Positions 26,404 to 37,139 are shown, counted from the first letter of the stretch. The stretch is DNA of 64,000 bases from Aminobacter niigataensis (GCF_014200015.1 NZ_JACHOT010000002.1:248001-312000); one strand, 5' to 3'. The notes: a model not told the origin generated them from the sequence alone. Made by a program: numbers and translations.

Positions 26404-26789
26404 TTCACATGCGCCCGTTCGATTGATGAATGGCCCATGAAACCTGCCGGCCTCGCTGGTCTCACTGGCTTTATCCTACGCCGCCATCGGGGCGCACCGG
26501 CAGTGACCGGAGGCAAGAGTGCAAGGGCGGCATGGTTGAGAACGATCGTGCCAGTGTGCGGTAATCTCGCGGATGTTGGTGCCGTGAGCATCTAAGTAGA
26601 TCGCGGCGACCGGTTACAAATCCTGCTGCAAAACGGCAGGAGGGCGAGTTTTCTTACAGTCGATTCCTCTCGCATCGCAGCAAGCGATACAGCTTGACTG
26701 ATCTCGTTTCATGATCATATTTTGTGATCACATCACCTGGCAAGGTGATGGGCTCTTCTCGAGTCAAAACGAAAACTTGGGGGAAAACG
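26404..26789. other. Gap of lower GC content, no gene supported
   Basis: About 390 bases between the hairpin and the DUF2165 gene. The part from 26600 onward is visibly richer in A and T than the window average (for example ATCTCGTTTCATGATCATAT). No RNA gene or intact frame was identified. The right part should hold the promoter of the next gene. Confidence 0.45.
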
Positions 26790-27284
26790 ATGAATGCTCG
26801 AATTACGAAGATAGGGATGTGCTTCTCGCTGGCCGCCTTCACGCTTCTTGTGGTCTTCAACAACATCACCGACTACGGCTCAAATTATAACTTCGTCCGC
26901 CATGTGCTGAGCATGGACACGACGTTCCCGGGCAATGCGTTGATGTATCGTGCCATCACTGCGGAGACTCTTTGGCATCTCGGCTACTGGCTGATCATCG
27001 CTGGCGAAGCTGTGGCTTGTGTGCTTTTTGCACTGAGCGCCTGGGCCTTGTTTCGGGCGCGGAATGGCACCGCTGCCAGCTTTAACAAGGCAAAGAGCAA
27101 GGTGCACGCGGCCGCCGGTGTCGGCTTCATGGTTTGGTTTTTCGGTTTTATGGTGGTTGGCGGCCAATGGTTCGTTATGTGGCAGTCGGACAGCTGGAAT
27201 GGCCAGGACGCCGCATTTAGGTTCTACACAGCCATCATCGGCGTACTGATCTATGTTACCATGCCGGATGGTGAACTGGAGTGA
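26790..27284 (+). CDS. DUF2165 small integral membrane protein
   Basis: 164 residues with four predicted spans. Typical DUF2165 blocks are VVFNNITDYGSNYNFVRHVL, MDTTFPGNALMYRAI, LWHLGYWLIIAGEAVACVLF and WFVMWQSDSWNGQDAAFRFY. These are predicted inner-membrane proteins of unknown role. The start at 26790 follows GGGGGAAAA and gives the family N-terminus. An in-frame ATG at 26724 would add 22 residues that do not fit. Base composition is lower in GC than the surrounding housekeeping genes. Confidence 0.88.
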   Translation: MNARITKIGMCFSLAAFTLLVVFNNITDYGSNYNFVRHVLSMDTTFPGNALMYRAITAETLWHLGYWLIIAGEAVACVLFALSAWALFRARNGTAASFNKAKSKVHAAAGVGFMVWFFGFMVVGGQWFVMWQSDSWNGQDAAFRFYTAIIGVLIYVTMPDGELE

Positions 27285-27312
27285 TGTTGCGCTAACGCGC
27301 ACATATTGCGTG

Positions 27313-27338
27313 CGATCCCCTCTTCACTGAGGGGATCG
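27313..27338 (+). terminator. Terminator-like hairpin after the DUF2165 gene
   Basis: Perfect 10-base arms CGATCCCCTC and GAGGGGATCG around the loop TTCACT, followed by TATTCTG. It lies 29 bases after the stop at 27284. The T-run is weak. Confidence 0.7.
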
Positions 27339-27428
27339 TATTCTGTTTCCGGTCAGCGCAAGCACGAATCTTGGCGTTTGCAACAAGGCCCTACTTGGCC
27401 TTCCCAGCCTTCGGCGCCGCCTTGGTGG

Positions 27429-27641
27429 CTTTGTCGATGGTTCAGGCAAGTTCGCCGCCTCCTTCCCCGCTGATGTTGACGCCGATGTAGCGTCCTTCAT
27501 GGCCGACTCGCAGGTTCCGGGGGGTGTCGAAGCGCTGGCCGGCGCAGTCACCGATCCGGCCTGGAAGTCCAAGCCCAGCTACTACCTGTCGCCTCCGAGG
27601 CTGTTGCCGCCATCATCGAGCAGACCGCGACAACCAAGTGA
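27429..27641 (+). pseudogene. Remnant of an alpha/beta hydrolase gene
   Basis: In one frame the sequence reads DGSGKFAASFPADVDADVAS then FMADSQVPGGVEALAGAVTD and PAWKSKPSYYL. This resembles the C-terminal third of exported or soluble alpha/beta hydrolases. The frame then breaks and the usual end appears in another frame as SEAVAAIIEQTATTK and a stop. The segment between, which normally carries the catalytic Asp and His, is missing. There is no start and no N-terminal half. This is a decayed fragment with an internal deletion and frame change. The family identification rests on memory of related proteins. Confidence 0.55.
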
Positions 27642-27840
27642 ATGGCCGTCGACAGCACCACCGAAGCGTCTTTCGGCGCTTCGGTGGCATCGCATGAAGC
27701 GCTCCGTCCACCGGCAACGATGAACATCGACGATAGCCAATGCGAGCAAGGGCGACACAATCACGAGCGCGAGCTTGGGAGCCTTGTTTCACCGTCGTTT
27801 GACGGCCCAGGCCCAAAGTAAAGCAAGTGCTTGGAAAACT
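27642..27840. other. Gap between pseudogene and tRNA-Glu
   Basis: About 200 bases with a short palindrome-like CACCGAAGCGTCTTTCGGCG segment around 27657-27690 and no supported frame. It may be more of the same decayed region. Confidence 0.35.
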
Positions 27841-27915
27841 TGGTACGCCCAAGGGGAATCGAACCCCTGTTCCCGCCGTGAGAGGGCGGTGTCCTGACCG
27901 CTAGACGATGGGCGC
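27841..27915 (-). tRNA. tRNA-Glu (anticodon CTC)
   Basis: A 75-base cloverleaf on the minus strand. The acceptor stem is GCGCCCA with TGGGCGT (one G-U at the end), followed by an encoded CCA. The anticodon stem CCGCC/GGCGG is perfect with loop CTCTCAC, giving anticodon CTC for GAG codons. The T-loop GGTTCGATTCC is normal. It closes a region of decayed and accessory genes, a common place for integration, but no integrase is seen nearby. Confidence 0.93.
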
Positions 27916-28019
27916 AGCCGAGATCGGCGATATAGGCTGGCGTTTTCGAAAAAGCAACAGCCCTTTCGTGAAGAGTCTGTTTGAAAATTCGTCATGCCGA
28001 GGCATATGGCTCGGATTTC

Positions 28020-28068
28020 GAGAACCGGAGCGGAGCGTACTAATAGTACGTGAGCACCGGAAGCGCAG
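28020..28068 (+). repeat. Dispersed GTAC-hairpin repeat, good copy
   Basis: 49 bases beginning GAGAACCGGAGCGGAGCGTA, with centre CGTAC-TAATA-GTACG and ending GAGCACCGGAAGCGCAG. The arms form an imperfect hairpin with a perfect CGTAC/GTACG core. It is almost identical to 39179-39227; only the centre differs. It lies between tRNA-Glu and the VOC gene. Confidence 0.85.
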
Positions 28069-28099
28069 AAAGCCGCGTCAGATGACCGGCAGGGCGGAT

Positions 28100-28519
28100 T
28101 TACGAACGGGCTCTCTTCGGTTCGATCAGGTCCCACAGATTGCCGTGGATATCGGCGAATACCGCAACCGTGCCATAGGCCTCGTGGCGCGGCGTTTCGC
28201 GAAATTCGACCCCGTTGGCCAGCATCAGCGCGTGGTCGCGGGCAAAATCGTCGGTCTCGAGGAACAGGAATACCCGCCCGCCGGTCTGGTTGCCGATGGC
28301 GGCCGCTTGTGCGGCGCCGTCGGCCTTGGCCAGAAGCAGCCTCGCCCCCTGCCCGCCGCCCGGCTCGACCGTCACCCAGCGCTTGCCGCCGCCGAGATCG
28401 ACGTCCTCGACAAGCACGAAGCCGAGTTTTTCGCCGTACCAGGCGATCGCGGCGTCATAGTCCGCGACCACCACCGCAACGGTGGCAACCTTCCGCCCGG
28501 AGGCAGGAAATCCGCTCAC
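28100..28519 (-). CDS. VOC-family (glyoxalase-like) protein
   Basis: 139 residues of the vicinal oxygen chelate fold. Two beta-alpha-beta modules are visible: VATVAVVVADYDAAIAWYGEKLGF, then VEFRETPRHEAYGTVAVFADIHGNLWDLIEP. The C-terminal Asp-x-x-Gly-Asn-x-x-x-Leu pattern is typical of dioxygenase or resistance-type members. The substrate is unknown. The start is GTG at 28519, overlapping the stop of the upstream gene (GTGA), so the two are coupled. Confidence 0.85.
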   Translation of the reverse strand: MSGFPASGRKVATVAVVVADYDAAIAWYGEKLGFVLVEDVDLGGGKRWVTVEPGGGQGARLLLAKADGAAQAAAIGNQTGGRVFLFLETDDFARDHALMLANGVEFRETPRHEAYGTVAVFADIHGNLWDLIEPKRARS

Positions 28520-28896
28520 TGCGCCTTGACCGCGAACTGGCCTATCAGCCGGCGCTGGGCAATGTCGTAGACGAAGATCGATCGGCTGCCGTCGCTGAGT
28601 TCGGCGTCGATAGAGATACGGTTGCCGGACAGCGCCTGCGACACGATCTTTGCGCCTGCGGGCAGGATGATGTCACCGGTCAGCTGACTGCCCGCCGGCA
28701 CGGCAATCTCGCCGCCCGCAACCGCGGCAGCGGGTGGCGCCGTCCGCGATTTGTAGACAACGCCGCCAATGACGGCCATAAGGGCGATGAACAACAGCCC
28801 CAAATTGATGATGAAGAAGCGGATGAGTTTCCTGCGGACGCGCTCAACCGACGGGTCGAGCGGCTTGTCTTCTTCTTCAATGGCGGGCCGAGACAT
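28516..28896 (-). CDS. Single-span membrane protein of unknown function
   Basis: 126 residues. An acidic N-terminus (SRPAIEEEDKPLDPSVERVR) is followed by one transmembrane helix (FFIINLGLLFIALMAVIGGV) at about 28-48. A periplasmic domain comes next with PAGSQLTGDIILPAGAKIVS and SRSIFVYDIAQRRLIGQF. It looks like small rhizobial proteins found beside the pseudouridine synthase gene, which is divergently transcribed 24 bases away. Function is unknown. Confidence 0.75.
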   Translation of the reverse strand: MSRPAIEEEDKPLDPSVERVRRKLIRFFIINLGLLFIALMAVIGGVVYKSRTAPPAAAVAGGEIAVPAGSQLTGDIILPAGAKIVSQALSGNRISIDAELSDGSRSIFVYDIAQRRLIGQFAVKAQ

Positions 28897-28920
28897 GGCA
28901 AAATTTCCGGAACAATTGGT

Positions 28921-29949
28921 ATGAGCGCATCAGATAGCGAAGCGACAGGCACTTTGATAGTGCTCGAAGCCGACGCCGATGCCGCAGGCCTGCGGCTCGA
29001 CCAGTGGCTGGCCGCTCGCCTCGCGCCCGATCTGTCGCGCAGCCGTGTCCAGGCGCTGATCAAACAGGGCTCTGTTCGCGTTGCCGGCAAGGTCGTCAAT
29101 GAAGCCAAGCGCAAGCTCGCTCCAGGCGAACAGATTGCCATCGACATGCCCGAGCCTGAACCGGCGGAGCCCGAAGGCGAGGCGATCGCCCTCGACATCC
29201 TCTTCGAAGATGACGAGCTGATCGTCATCAACAAGCCGGCCGGCCTCGTCGTCCATCCCGGCGCCGGCAACTGGACCGGCACGCTGGTCAACGCCCTGAT
29301 CCATCATTGCGGTGACAGCCTGTCGGGCATCGGCGGCGTCAAGCGGCCGGGCATCGTCCACCGCCTCGACAAGGAGACGTCGGGCGTCATGGTCGTCGCC
29401 AAGACCGACCGCGCCCACAAGTCCTTGTCGGAAGCCTTCGCCGACCATGGCCGCACCGGCGACCTCGAACGTGCCTATGACGCACTGGTCTGGGGCATCC
29501 CGCAGCGGCTGACCGGCACCATCGATGCGCCGCTCGGCCGCCATGCCGACCGTGTCCGCCGCGCCGTCGTGCCCGAGCATCGCGACGACGCCCGCCATGC
29601 CATCACCCACTTCACCGTGCTGGAGCGTTTCGGCACCGGGCAGGCCGAGTTCGCCGCCGCCAGCCTGGTCGAGTGCCGGCTGGAAACCGGCCGCACCCAC
29701 CAGATCCGCGTCCACATGGCCCATATCGGCCACCCCGTCGTCGGCGACCCCGACTACGGCCAGGCCTTCCGCACCAAGTCCAACCGCCTGCCCGAGCCGC
29801 TGAAATCCGCCGTCCAGGCGTTTCCGCGCCAGGCTCTGCACGCCAGGCTCCTTGCATTTCGCCACCCGGCTACCCATCTGATCATGCGGTTCGAGGCGCC
29901 TTTGCCTCGCGACATGGGGGAGTTGGTCGAAGGCTTTCGGAATCTCTGA
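28921..29949 (+). CDS. RluA-family 23S rRNA pseudouridine synthase
   Basis: A 342-residue enzyme. An S4 RNA-binding domain (residues 20-85, RLDQWLAARLAPDLSRSRVQ and VNEAKRKL) precedes the catalytic domain with Asp150 in PGIVHRLDKETSGVMVV. Further motifs are VHPGAGNWTGTLVNAL and LETGRTHQIRVHMAHIGHP. Domain order and length fit RluD, which modifies helix 69 of 23S rRNA, but RluC-like activity cannot be excluded. It is divergent from the membrane protein gene at 28896. Confidence 0.93.
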   Translation: MSASDSEATGTLIVLEADADAAGLRLDQWLAARLAPDLSRSRVQALIKQGSVRVAGKVVNEAKRKLAPGEQIAIDMPEPEPAEPEGEAIALDILFEDDELIVINKPAGLVVHPGAGNWTGTLVNALIHHCGDSLSGIGGVKRPGIVHRLDKETSGVMVVAKTDRAHKSLSEAFADHGRTGDLERAYDALVWGIPQRLTGTIDAPLGRHADRVRRAVVPEHRDDARHAITHFTVLERFGTGQAEFAAASLVECRLETGRTHQIRVHMAHIGHPVVGDPDYGQAFRTKSNRLPEPLKSAVQAFPRQALHARLLAFRHPATHLIMRFEAPLPRDMGELVEGFRNL

Positions 29950-30135
29950 ACCTCCGATCAGAAAACCTGACTCGCATTGTTCACTTTGGCGTGACACACT
30001 GTTTCGCATTGAACAAATCGTGTCTTTTCCGGTTTTGTTCCTGTATAAAACCCATGGCGCGACAGTGCATTCGGCAGCCGCGCCACATGCTCGCCTGGAT
30101 CAGGGGGCATTTCTCGTGCAGAGGGAGGGCGCTAT

Positions 30136-31035
30136 ATGGCCCAGTCACTACCCAGTATCGTCTCCGGCGAAGGCGGCCTCAGCCGCTACCTGGAAGAAAT
30201 CCGCCGCTTTCCGATGCTCCAGCCGCAGGAAGAGTACATGCTCGCCAAGCGGTACAATGAGCATGAGGACACCACCGCCGCCCACAAGCTGGTCACCAGC
30301 CATTTGCGTCTCGTGGCCAAGATCGCCATGGGCTATCGCGGCTATGGCCTGCCCATCGGCGAAGTCATCTCGGAAGGCAATGTCGGCCTGATGCAGGCCG
30401 TCAAGAAATTCGAGCCGGAGCGTGGCTTCCGCCTCGCCACCTATGCCATGTGGTGGATCAAGGCCTCGATCCAGGAATACATCCTGCGCTCGTGGTCGCT
30501 GGTCAAGATGGGCACCACCGCCAACCAGAAGCGGCTGTTCTTCAACCTGCGCAAGGTCAAGGGCAAGATTCAGGCGCTCGACGACGGCGACCTGAAGCCC
30601 GAGCACATCACCGAGATCGCCACGCGCCTCAATGTCTCCGAGGCCGAGGTGGTGTCGATGAACCGCCGCCTGTCGGGCGACGCCTCGCTCAACGCGCCGA
30701 TCCGCGCCAGCGAAGGCGAGTCGGGCGAGTGGCAGGACTGGCTGGTCGACGACCACGACAGCCAGGAAACCATGCTCATCGAGCAGGACGAGCTCGACAA
30801 CCGCCGCGGCATGCTGGCGAGCGCCATGTCGGTGCTCAACGACCGCGAGAAGCGCATCTTCGAGGCACGCCGTCTTTCCGACGAGCCGCTGACGCTGGAA
30901 GAGCTTTCGGCCGAGTTCGATATCTCCCGCGAGCGCGTCCGCCAGATTGAGGTCCGTGCCTTCGAAAAGGTCCAGGACGCGGTCAAGGCCGCCGCCAAGA
31001 AGCAGGCCCAGGCGCTCCGCACCATCGACGCCTGA
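30136..31035 (+). CDS. rpoH: Heat-shock sigma factor RpoH (sigma-32)
   Basis: A 299-residue group 3 sigma factor. Region 2 contains NVGLMQAVKKFEPERGFRLA and YAMWWIKASIQEYILRSWSL. The RpoH box-like segment is NQKRLFFNLRKVKGKI. Region 4 is DEPLTLEELSAEFDISRERV. It directs transcription of chaperone and protease genes after heat or misfolding stress. GAGGGAGG precedes the ATG. A possible promoter has TATAAA at 30044-30049 with TGTCTT 17 bases upstream. Alphaproteobacteria often have more than one rpoH; which paralogue this is cannot be told. Confidence 0.94.
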   Translation: MAQSLPSIVSGEGGLSRYLEEIRRFPMLQPQEEYMLAKRYNEHEDTTAAHKLVTSHLRLVAKIAMGYRGYGLPIGEVISEGNVGLMQAVKKFEPERGFRLATYAMWWIKASIQEYILRSWSLVKMGTTANQKRLFFNLRKVKGKIQALDDGDLKPEHITEIATRLNVSEAEVVSMNRRLSGDASLNAPIRASEGESGEWQDWLVDDHDSQETMLIEQDELDNRRGMLASAMSVLNDREKRIFEARRLSDEPLTLEELSAEFDISRERVRQIEVRAFEKVQDAVKAAAKKQAQALRTIDA

Positions 31036-31060
31036 TCCTGCAGGCTTCACCAAACAAAAA

Positions 31061-31087
31061 AACGCGCCGGCAAAACCGGCGCGTTTT
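31061..31087. terminator. Bidirectional rho-independent terminator between rpoH and zapA
   Basis: Stem AACGCGCCGG / CCGGCGCGTT with loop CAAAA. It is followed by TTTTT on the plus strand and by TTTTTTT on the minus strand, so it serves rpoH and the converging zapA transcript. Confidence 0.9.
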
Positions 31088-31129
31088 TCGTTTTGGTCTC
31101 CACTTTCCCCCGAAGGTGGAAGCCCGTCC

Positions 31130-31498
31130 CTAACCCTTCTTCACCAAACTCAGCGCCAGTTGTTCCATGCGCTCGGCCAGCGAGCCCAGCGCGCCGGTCA
31201 GCGCTGCGTCGTTCTTGTCGGCCTTGGTCAGCGCGTCGTCGCGCGTCTTGCGCAGCGTCAGGACCTCGGTCTCCATGCCCTTGACGCGCTTCTGCAGCTC
31301 GGAAAGCTCGTCCATCACCATGATGCCGGCCATTACCGTCAGCCGCTGGTCGCCGATTTCGCCGAAAGAGTCCTTGAGGTGCAGCACGTAGCGGTCGAAG
31401 CGGTTGGCGAGATCGATCAGATGCTCTTCCTGCCCTTCGTCGCAGGCCATGCGGTATTGCTTGCCGTCGATGGTAACAGTGACTTGCGCCATCTCCAT
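31130..31498 (-). CDS. zapA: Cell division protein ZapA
   Basis: 122 residues. The ZapA N-terminal domain is complete: AQVTVTIDGKQYRMACDEGQ, HLIDLANRFDRYVLHL and LTVMAGIMVMDELSELQKRV. A coiled coil follows to the end. It binds FtsZ and bundles filaments at the division site. The start at 31498 is the first ATG; a second ATG two codons later could be used. It follows the DUF4164 gene with no gap. Confidence 0.92.
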   Translation of the reverse strand: MEMAQVTVTIDGKQYRMACDEGQEEHLIDLANRFDRYVLHLKDSFGEIGDQRLTVMAGIMVMDELSELQKRVKGMETEVLTLRKTRDDALTKADKNDAALTGALGSLAERMEQLALSLVKKG

Positions 31499-31499
31499 C

Positions 31500-31772
31500 C
31501 TACCTGTCCAGAACGGCGCGGATTGTCTCCATGGCGGTCACGAGCCGCCGCGAGACTTCCTTGTTGGCTTCTTCCAGCCTTTCGGCGCGGGCTTCGGAAT
31601 TGTCGAGCTCCTGCGCCAGGCGGGCACGGTCGGCATTCATGCGCTGAACCTCGGCTTCGGCCTCGCCGTAGTCCTGCTCGTGCTCGAGCCGAGCAGCGAC
31701 CGCACTTTCGAGCGTCTCGATCGCCCTGCCAAGCCGGCCAATGACTTCCCTGAGTGTCGTATCCCCGGTCAT
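31500..31772 (-). CDS. DUF4164 coiled-coil protein
   Basis: 90 residues, almost entirely heptad coiled coil (LREVIGRLGRAIETLESAVA to ARAERLEEANKEVSRRLVTA). It fits DUF4164, a small family found immediately before zapA in Rhizobiales. A structural or division role is inferred only from the neighbour. Its stop lies directly before the zapA start. Confidence 0.85.
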   Translation of the reverse strand: MTGDTTLREVIGRLGRAIETLESAVAARLEHEQDYGEAEAEVQRMNADRARLAQELDNSEARAERLEEANKEVSRRLVTAMETIRAVLDR

Positions 31773-31970
31773 GGCTCCCGTAGACCCTCGCCCATCACCG
31801 AATCGCGCACGTTTCAGAACGCGTTATGCGTGAAACATTAGGCACCGGTTGAAGGAGGCGTCAACAAAGCTGTTAGGCCTTTCCCCCAATAACCGCACGA
31901 GCGCGAATATCGGAAAGGCACGCAGGCGTGACTTGGCGCCGCAATGGGGGTGCGAAAACGCACCGATTTA

Positions 31971-31998
31971 TTGACTCAAGCCCTATGCCTGCTATGTG
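31971..31998 (+). promoter_or_regulatory. Possible sigma-70-type promoter of tkt-gap
   Basis: TTGACT at 31971-31976 and TATGTG at 31993-31998 are separated by 16 bases, 58 bases before the tkt start. The -35 box is good and the -10 box is weak. No experimental evidence is available from sequence alone. Confidence 0.45.
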
Positions 31999-32055
31999 TC
32001 GCGCACTTTTCCGGGGCTCCCACTGCCCCACTTTCCAAGGGTTATGGGAGGGACG

Positions 32056-34044
<1,989 letters not shown>

Positions 34045-34068
34045 GACGTTCCCCCAGGAGGATCAGAC

Positions 34069-35079
34069 ATGACCGTAAGAGTTGCCATCAATGGTTTCGG
34101 CCGCATCGGCCGCAACATCGTGCGTGCGATCTATGAATCGGGCCGCAAGGACATCGACGTCGTTGCCGTCAACGACCTCGGCCCGGTCGAGACCAACGCC
34201 CACCTGCTGCGCTACGACAGCGTGCATGGCCGCTTCCCGCACGAAGTGAAGGTCGAAGGCGATTCCATCAACATCGGCAGCGACAGCTTCAAGGTCACGG
34301 CGATCAAGGACCCCTCGCAGCTGCCGTGGAAGGAACTCGGCGTCGACATCGCGCTCGAATGCACCGGCATCTTCACCTCGAAGGACAAGGCCTCGGCGCA
34401 TCTGGCCGCCGGCGCCAAGCGCGTCATCGTCTCGGCGCCCGCCGACGGTGCCGACCTGACCGTGGTCTACGGCGTCAACCACGACCAGATCACCAAGGAC
34501 CACATCGTCATCTCGAATGCGTCCTGCACCACCAACTGCCTGGCCCCCGTCGCCATGGTCCTCAACAATGCCTTCGGCATCGAAAAGGGCTTCATGACCA
34601 CGATCCACGCCTACACCGGCGACCAGCCGACCCTCGACACCATGCACAAGGACCTCTACCGCGCCCGTGCAGCGGCAATGTCGATGATCCCAACCTCGAC
34701 CGGTGCAGCCAAGGCCGTCGGCCTGGTCCTGCCGGAACTCAAGGGCAAGCTCGACGGCGTCTCGATCCGCGTGCCGACCCCGAACGTCTCGTGCATCGAC
34801 TTCAAGTTCGTGTCGAAGAAGAACGTCACCGTCGACGAGGTCAACGCGGTGCTCGTCGCCGCCGCCAACGGCCCGCTCAAGGGCGTCCTCGCCTTCACCA
34901 ACGAGCCGCTGGTTTCCATCGACATGAACCACAACCCGGCCTCGTCGACCTTCGCGCTCGACCAGACCAAGGTCATCGAGGGCAACCTCGTCCGCGTCAT
35001 GTCCTGGTACGACAATGAGTGGGGCTTCTCCAACCGCATGGCCGACACCGCCGTCGTCATGGGCCGTACCATCGGCTGA
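34069..35079 (+). CDS. gap: Glyceraldehyde-3-phosphate dehydrogenase
   Basis: 336 residues. The NAD-binding start is [20 protein letters not shown]. Catalytic Cys153 is in [14 protein letters not shown] and the His of the pair is in [10 protein letters not shown]. It carries out the oxidative phosphorylation step of glycolysis and its reverse. AGGAGGATCAG precedes the ATG. It shares the operon with tkt and is followed by a terminator at 35121. Confidence 0.96.
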   Translation: MTVRVAINGFGRIGRNIVRAIYESGRKDIDVVAVNDLGPVETNAHLLRYDSVHGRFPHEVKVEGDSINIGSDSFKVTAIKDPSQLPWKELGVDIALECTGIFTSKDKASAHLAAGAKRVIVSAPADGADLTVVYGVNHDQITKDHIVISNASCTTNCLAPVAMVLNNAFGIEKGFMTTIHAYTGDQPTLDTMHKDLYRARAAAMSMIPTSTGAAKAVGLVLPELKGKLDGVSIRVPTPNVSCIDFKFVSKKNVTVDEVNAVLVAAANGPLKGVLAFTNEPLVSIDMNHNPASSTFALDQTKVIEGNLVRVMSWYDNEWGFSNRMADTAVVMGRTIG

Positions 35080-35120
35080 TTGCAGCCGCCCGACTTGGGC
35101 GGCAAGCTAACCCATTGGCA

Positions 35121-35146
35121 ACGCCCGGCTTCGGCCGGGCGTTTTC
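35121..35146 (+). terminator. Terminator of tkt-gap with TTCG tetraloop
   Basis: A nine-base stem ACGCCCGGC / GCCGGGCGT capped by the very stable TTCG tetraloop, then TTTTC. It starts 41 bases after the gap stop. Confidence 0.92.
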
Positions 35147-35270
35147 ATTTTGCCGCAACGCAAAAAACTTTGGTCCAAGCCGGCAAAAATCCATTCTTGC
35201 TTGCACATGGCCTTTTCTTCGCCGCACTCTCCACCGACGCAGCTAGAAGCAGCTTCGTGGGCGGGTCGGC

Positions 35271-37139
35271 ATGGAACAGGCGGTATATCTAGTCACGCTG
35301 GTCGGCACCGCGTTGGTGGTGGCCGCGGCGTTTTCGAGCCTGATCGCCTTCCGCTTCGGCGCCCCGCTGTTGCTGCTTTTCCTTGGCATCGGCCTCGGCT
35401 CCGGCGTAGACGGCCTCGGCATCGTCTTCGACAATGCCCACATCGCCTATTTCGTCGGCGCCATAGCGCTGGCCGTCATCCTGTTCGATTCCGGCTTCGG
35501 CACGTCGGTCGGCGTGTTGCGCCAGGCCGGCCTGCCCGCGCTCACGCTGGCAACCATCGGCGTCGGCATCACCACGGTCATCTTCGGCATCGCCGCCTAT
35601 TATCTGACCGGCTTCACCTGGCTCGAATCCTTCCTGCTCGGCGCTGCCGTCGCCTCCACCGACGCGGCCGCGGTGTTCTTCCTCCTGCGCGCCGGCAACA
35701 TCAACCTGCGCGAACGCGTCCGCTCGACACTTGAAATCGAGTCCGGCACCAACGACCCGATCGCCATCTTCCTGACCATAACCCTGGTCGAGATCATCGC
35801 ACTCGGCGCCAAGCCCGATGCCGACCTGCTGCTTGTCGATCTCGTCGTCGGCTTCATAGTCCAGATGATCCTGGGCGCGGCCATCGGCCTGCTCGGCGGC
35901 TTCCTGATCGTCAAGCTGGTCGAGCGGCTCAACCTCGACCGCGGCCTGCTGCCGATCTTCGTGCTCACGCTGTCGCTGCTGGTCTTCGCCGCCGCCGGCG
36001 CCGTCGGCGGTTCAGGCTTCCTCGCCGTCTATCTTGCCGGCCTTGTCGCCGGCAATTCCGACATCCGCGCCGTCTCCACCTTGAAGCGTTTCCAGGACGG
36101 CATGTCCTGGCTCGCCCAGATCATCATGTTCCTGGTGCTCGGCCTGTTCGCCACGCCCTCGCAGTTCCCCGCGATCCTGGTGTCTGCCCTCGTGCTCGGC
36201 CTGTTCCTGATGTTCGTCGCCCGACCGGTGGCGGTCTGGCTCTGCCTCATCCCGTTCAACATCCCGCGCCAGGAAACCGCCTTCATCTCCTGGGTCGGCC
36301 TGCGCGGCGCGGTCTCCATCCTGCTTGCCATCACGCCGCTGCTCGGCGGGCTGGAGAACGGCCGGGCGATCTTCAACATCGCCTTCATCATCGTGCTGAC
36401 CTCGCTGGTCATCCAGGGCTGGACGGTCGGACCGCTCGCCCGCCGTCTCGGCCTCATCGTGCCGCAGCGCTACGGCCCGCTCGACAAGGTCGAGCTCGAA
36501 CTGCCCGGCTCCGCCCACCACGAGTTGCTTGCCTATCGCGTCGTCCCCGGCTCACCCGTCGCCAAGGGCCAGCGCATCCCGCGCTGGGCGCGGCCATCGC
36601 TGGTCGTGCGCGACGGCCGCTCGATGCGCTTCCAGGACATGGGCCGCCTGCAGGCCGGCGACAACGTCTACATTTTCGTGCCCGACCGTTATCCGCGCCT
36701 GCTAGACCGGCTGTTCGCCAGCCGCGCCGAGGTCGATGCCGAGGACGAGGATTTCTTCGGCGCCTTCACCGTCGACCAGACCCATCTCGCCGGCGAACTC
36801 GAAGCGGTCTACGGCGCCGCCATCAGGGAAGAAGAGCGCAAGCTCACCATCGCCGACCTGATCACGCAGCGGCTGCGCGGCCATGTCGAGTATGCCGACC
36901 GCGTCTCGCTTGGCCTGATCGACCTGATCGTCCGCGACGTCGACGAAAAGGGCCGCATCGTCTCGGTCGGCCTGTCGATCGAGCCCGCCCCGCCGCCGCC
37001 GACCGTTCCGGTCTTCCTCAGCGCCGGCGAAATCCGCGACCGCATCAGGCGCTTCTTCGCCAAGCGCCCGGAGAGGGCCCCGGCCAAGCCAGCCGCCGCA
37101 CCGGCGACGACGTCCGAGGGCCTATCCGAGGACGCTTGA
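35271..37139 (+). CDS. Potassium/proton antiporter (CvrA/NhaP2 type)
   Basis: A 622-residue cation:proton antiporter-1 membrane protein. Residues 1-395 form about 12-13 spans with the conserved acidic motifs VASTDAAAVFFLLR and ESGTNDPIAIFLTI. A TrkA-C (RCK-C) ligand domain follows at about 405-480 (SAHHELLAYRVVPGSPVAKG) and a CorC/HlyC-like domain at about 490-570. The three-part order is that of CvrA/NhaP2, which exports K+ for protons at the inner membrane and controls cell volume. It sits between gap and pgk without obvious pathway link. Confidence 0.9.
   Translation: MEQAVYLVTLVGTALVVAAAFSSLIAFRFGAPLLLLFLGIGLGSGVDGLGIVFDNAHIAYFVGAIALAVILFDSGFGTSVGVLRQAGLPALTLATIGVGITTVIFGIAAYYLTGFTWLESFLLGAAVASTDAAAVFFLLRAGNINLRERVRSTLEIESGTNDPIAIFLTITLVEIIALGAKPDADLLLVDLVVGFIVQMILGAAIGLLGGFLIVKLVERLNLDRGLLPIFVLTLSLLVFAAAGAVGGSGFLAVYLAGLVAGNSDIRAVSTLKRFQDGMSWLAQIIMFLVLGLFATPSQFPAILVSALVLGLFLMFVARPVAVWLCLIPFNIPRQETAFISWVGLRGAVSILLAITPLLGGLENGRAIFNIAFIIVLTSLVIQGWTVGPLARRLGLIVPQRYGPLDKVELELPGSAHHELLAYRVVPGSPVAKGQRIPRWARPSLVVRDGRSMRFQDMGRLQAGDNVYIFVPDRYPRLLDRLFASRAEVDAEDEDFFGAFTVDQTHLAGELEAVYGAAIREEERKLTIADLITQRLRGHVEYADRVSLGLIDLIVRDVDEKGRIVSVGLSIEPAPPPPTVPVFLSAGEIRDRIRRFFAKRPERAPAKPAAAPATTSEGLSEDA

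Noticed and set aside
31036-31129. Possible 6S RNA next to zapA
   Set aside because: 6S RNA is often near zapA in this group, but only 95 bases separate zapA from the rpoH stop, and they are largely filled by the shared terminator.
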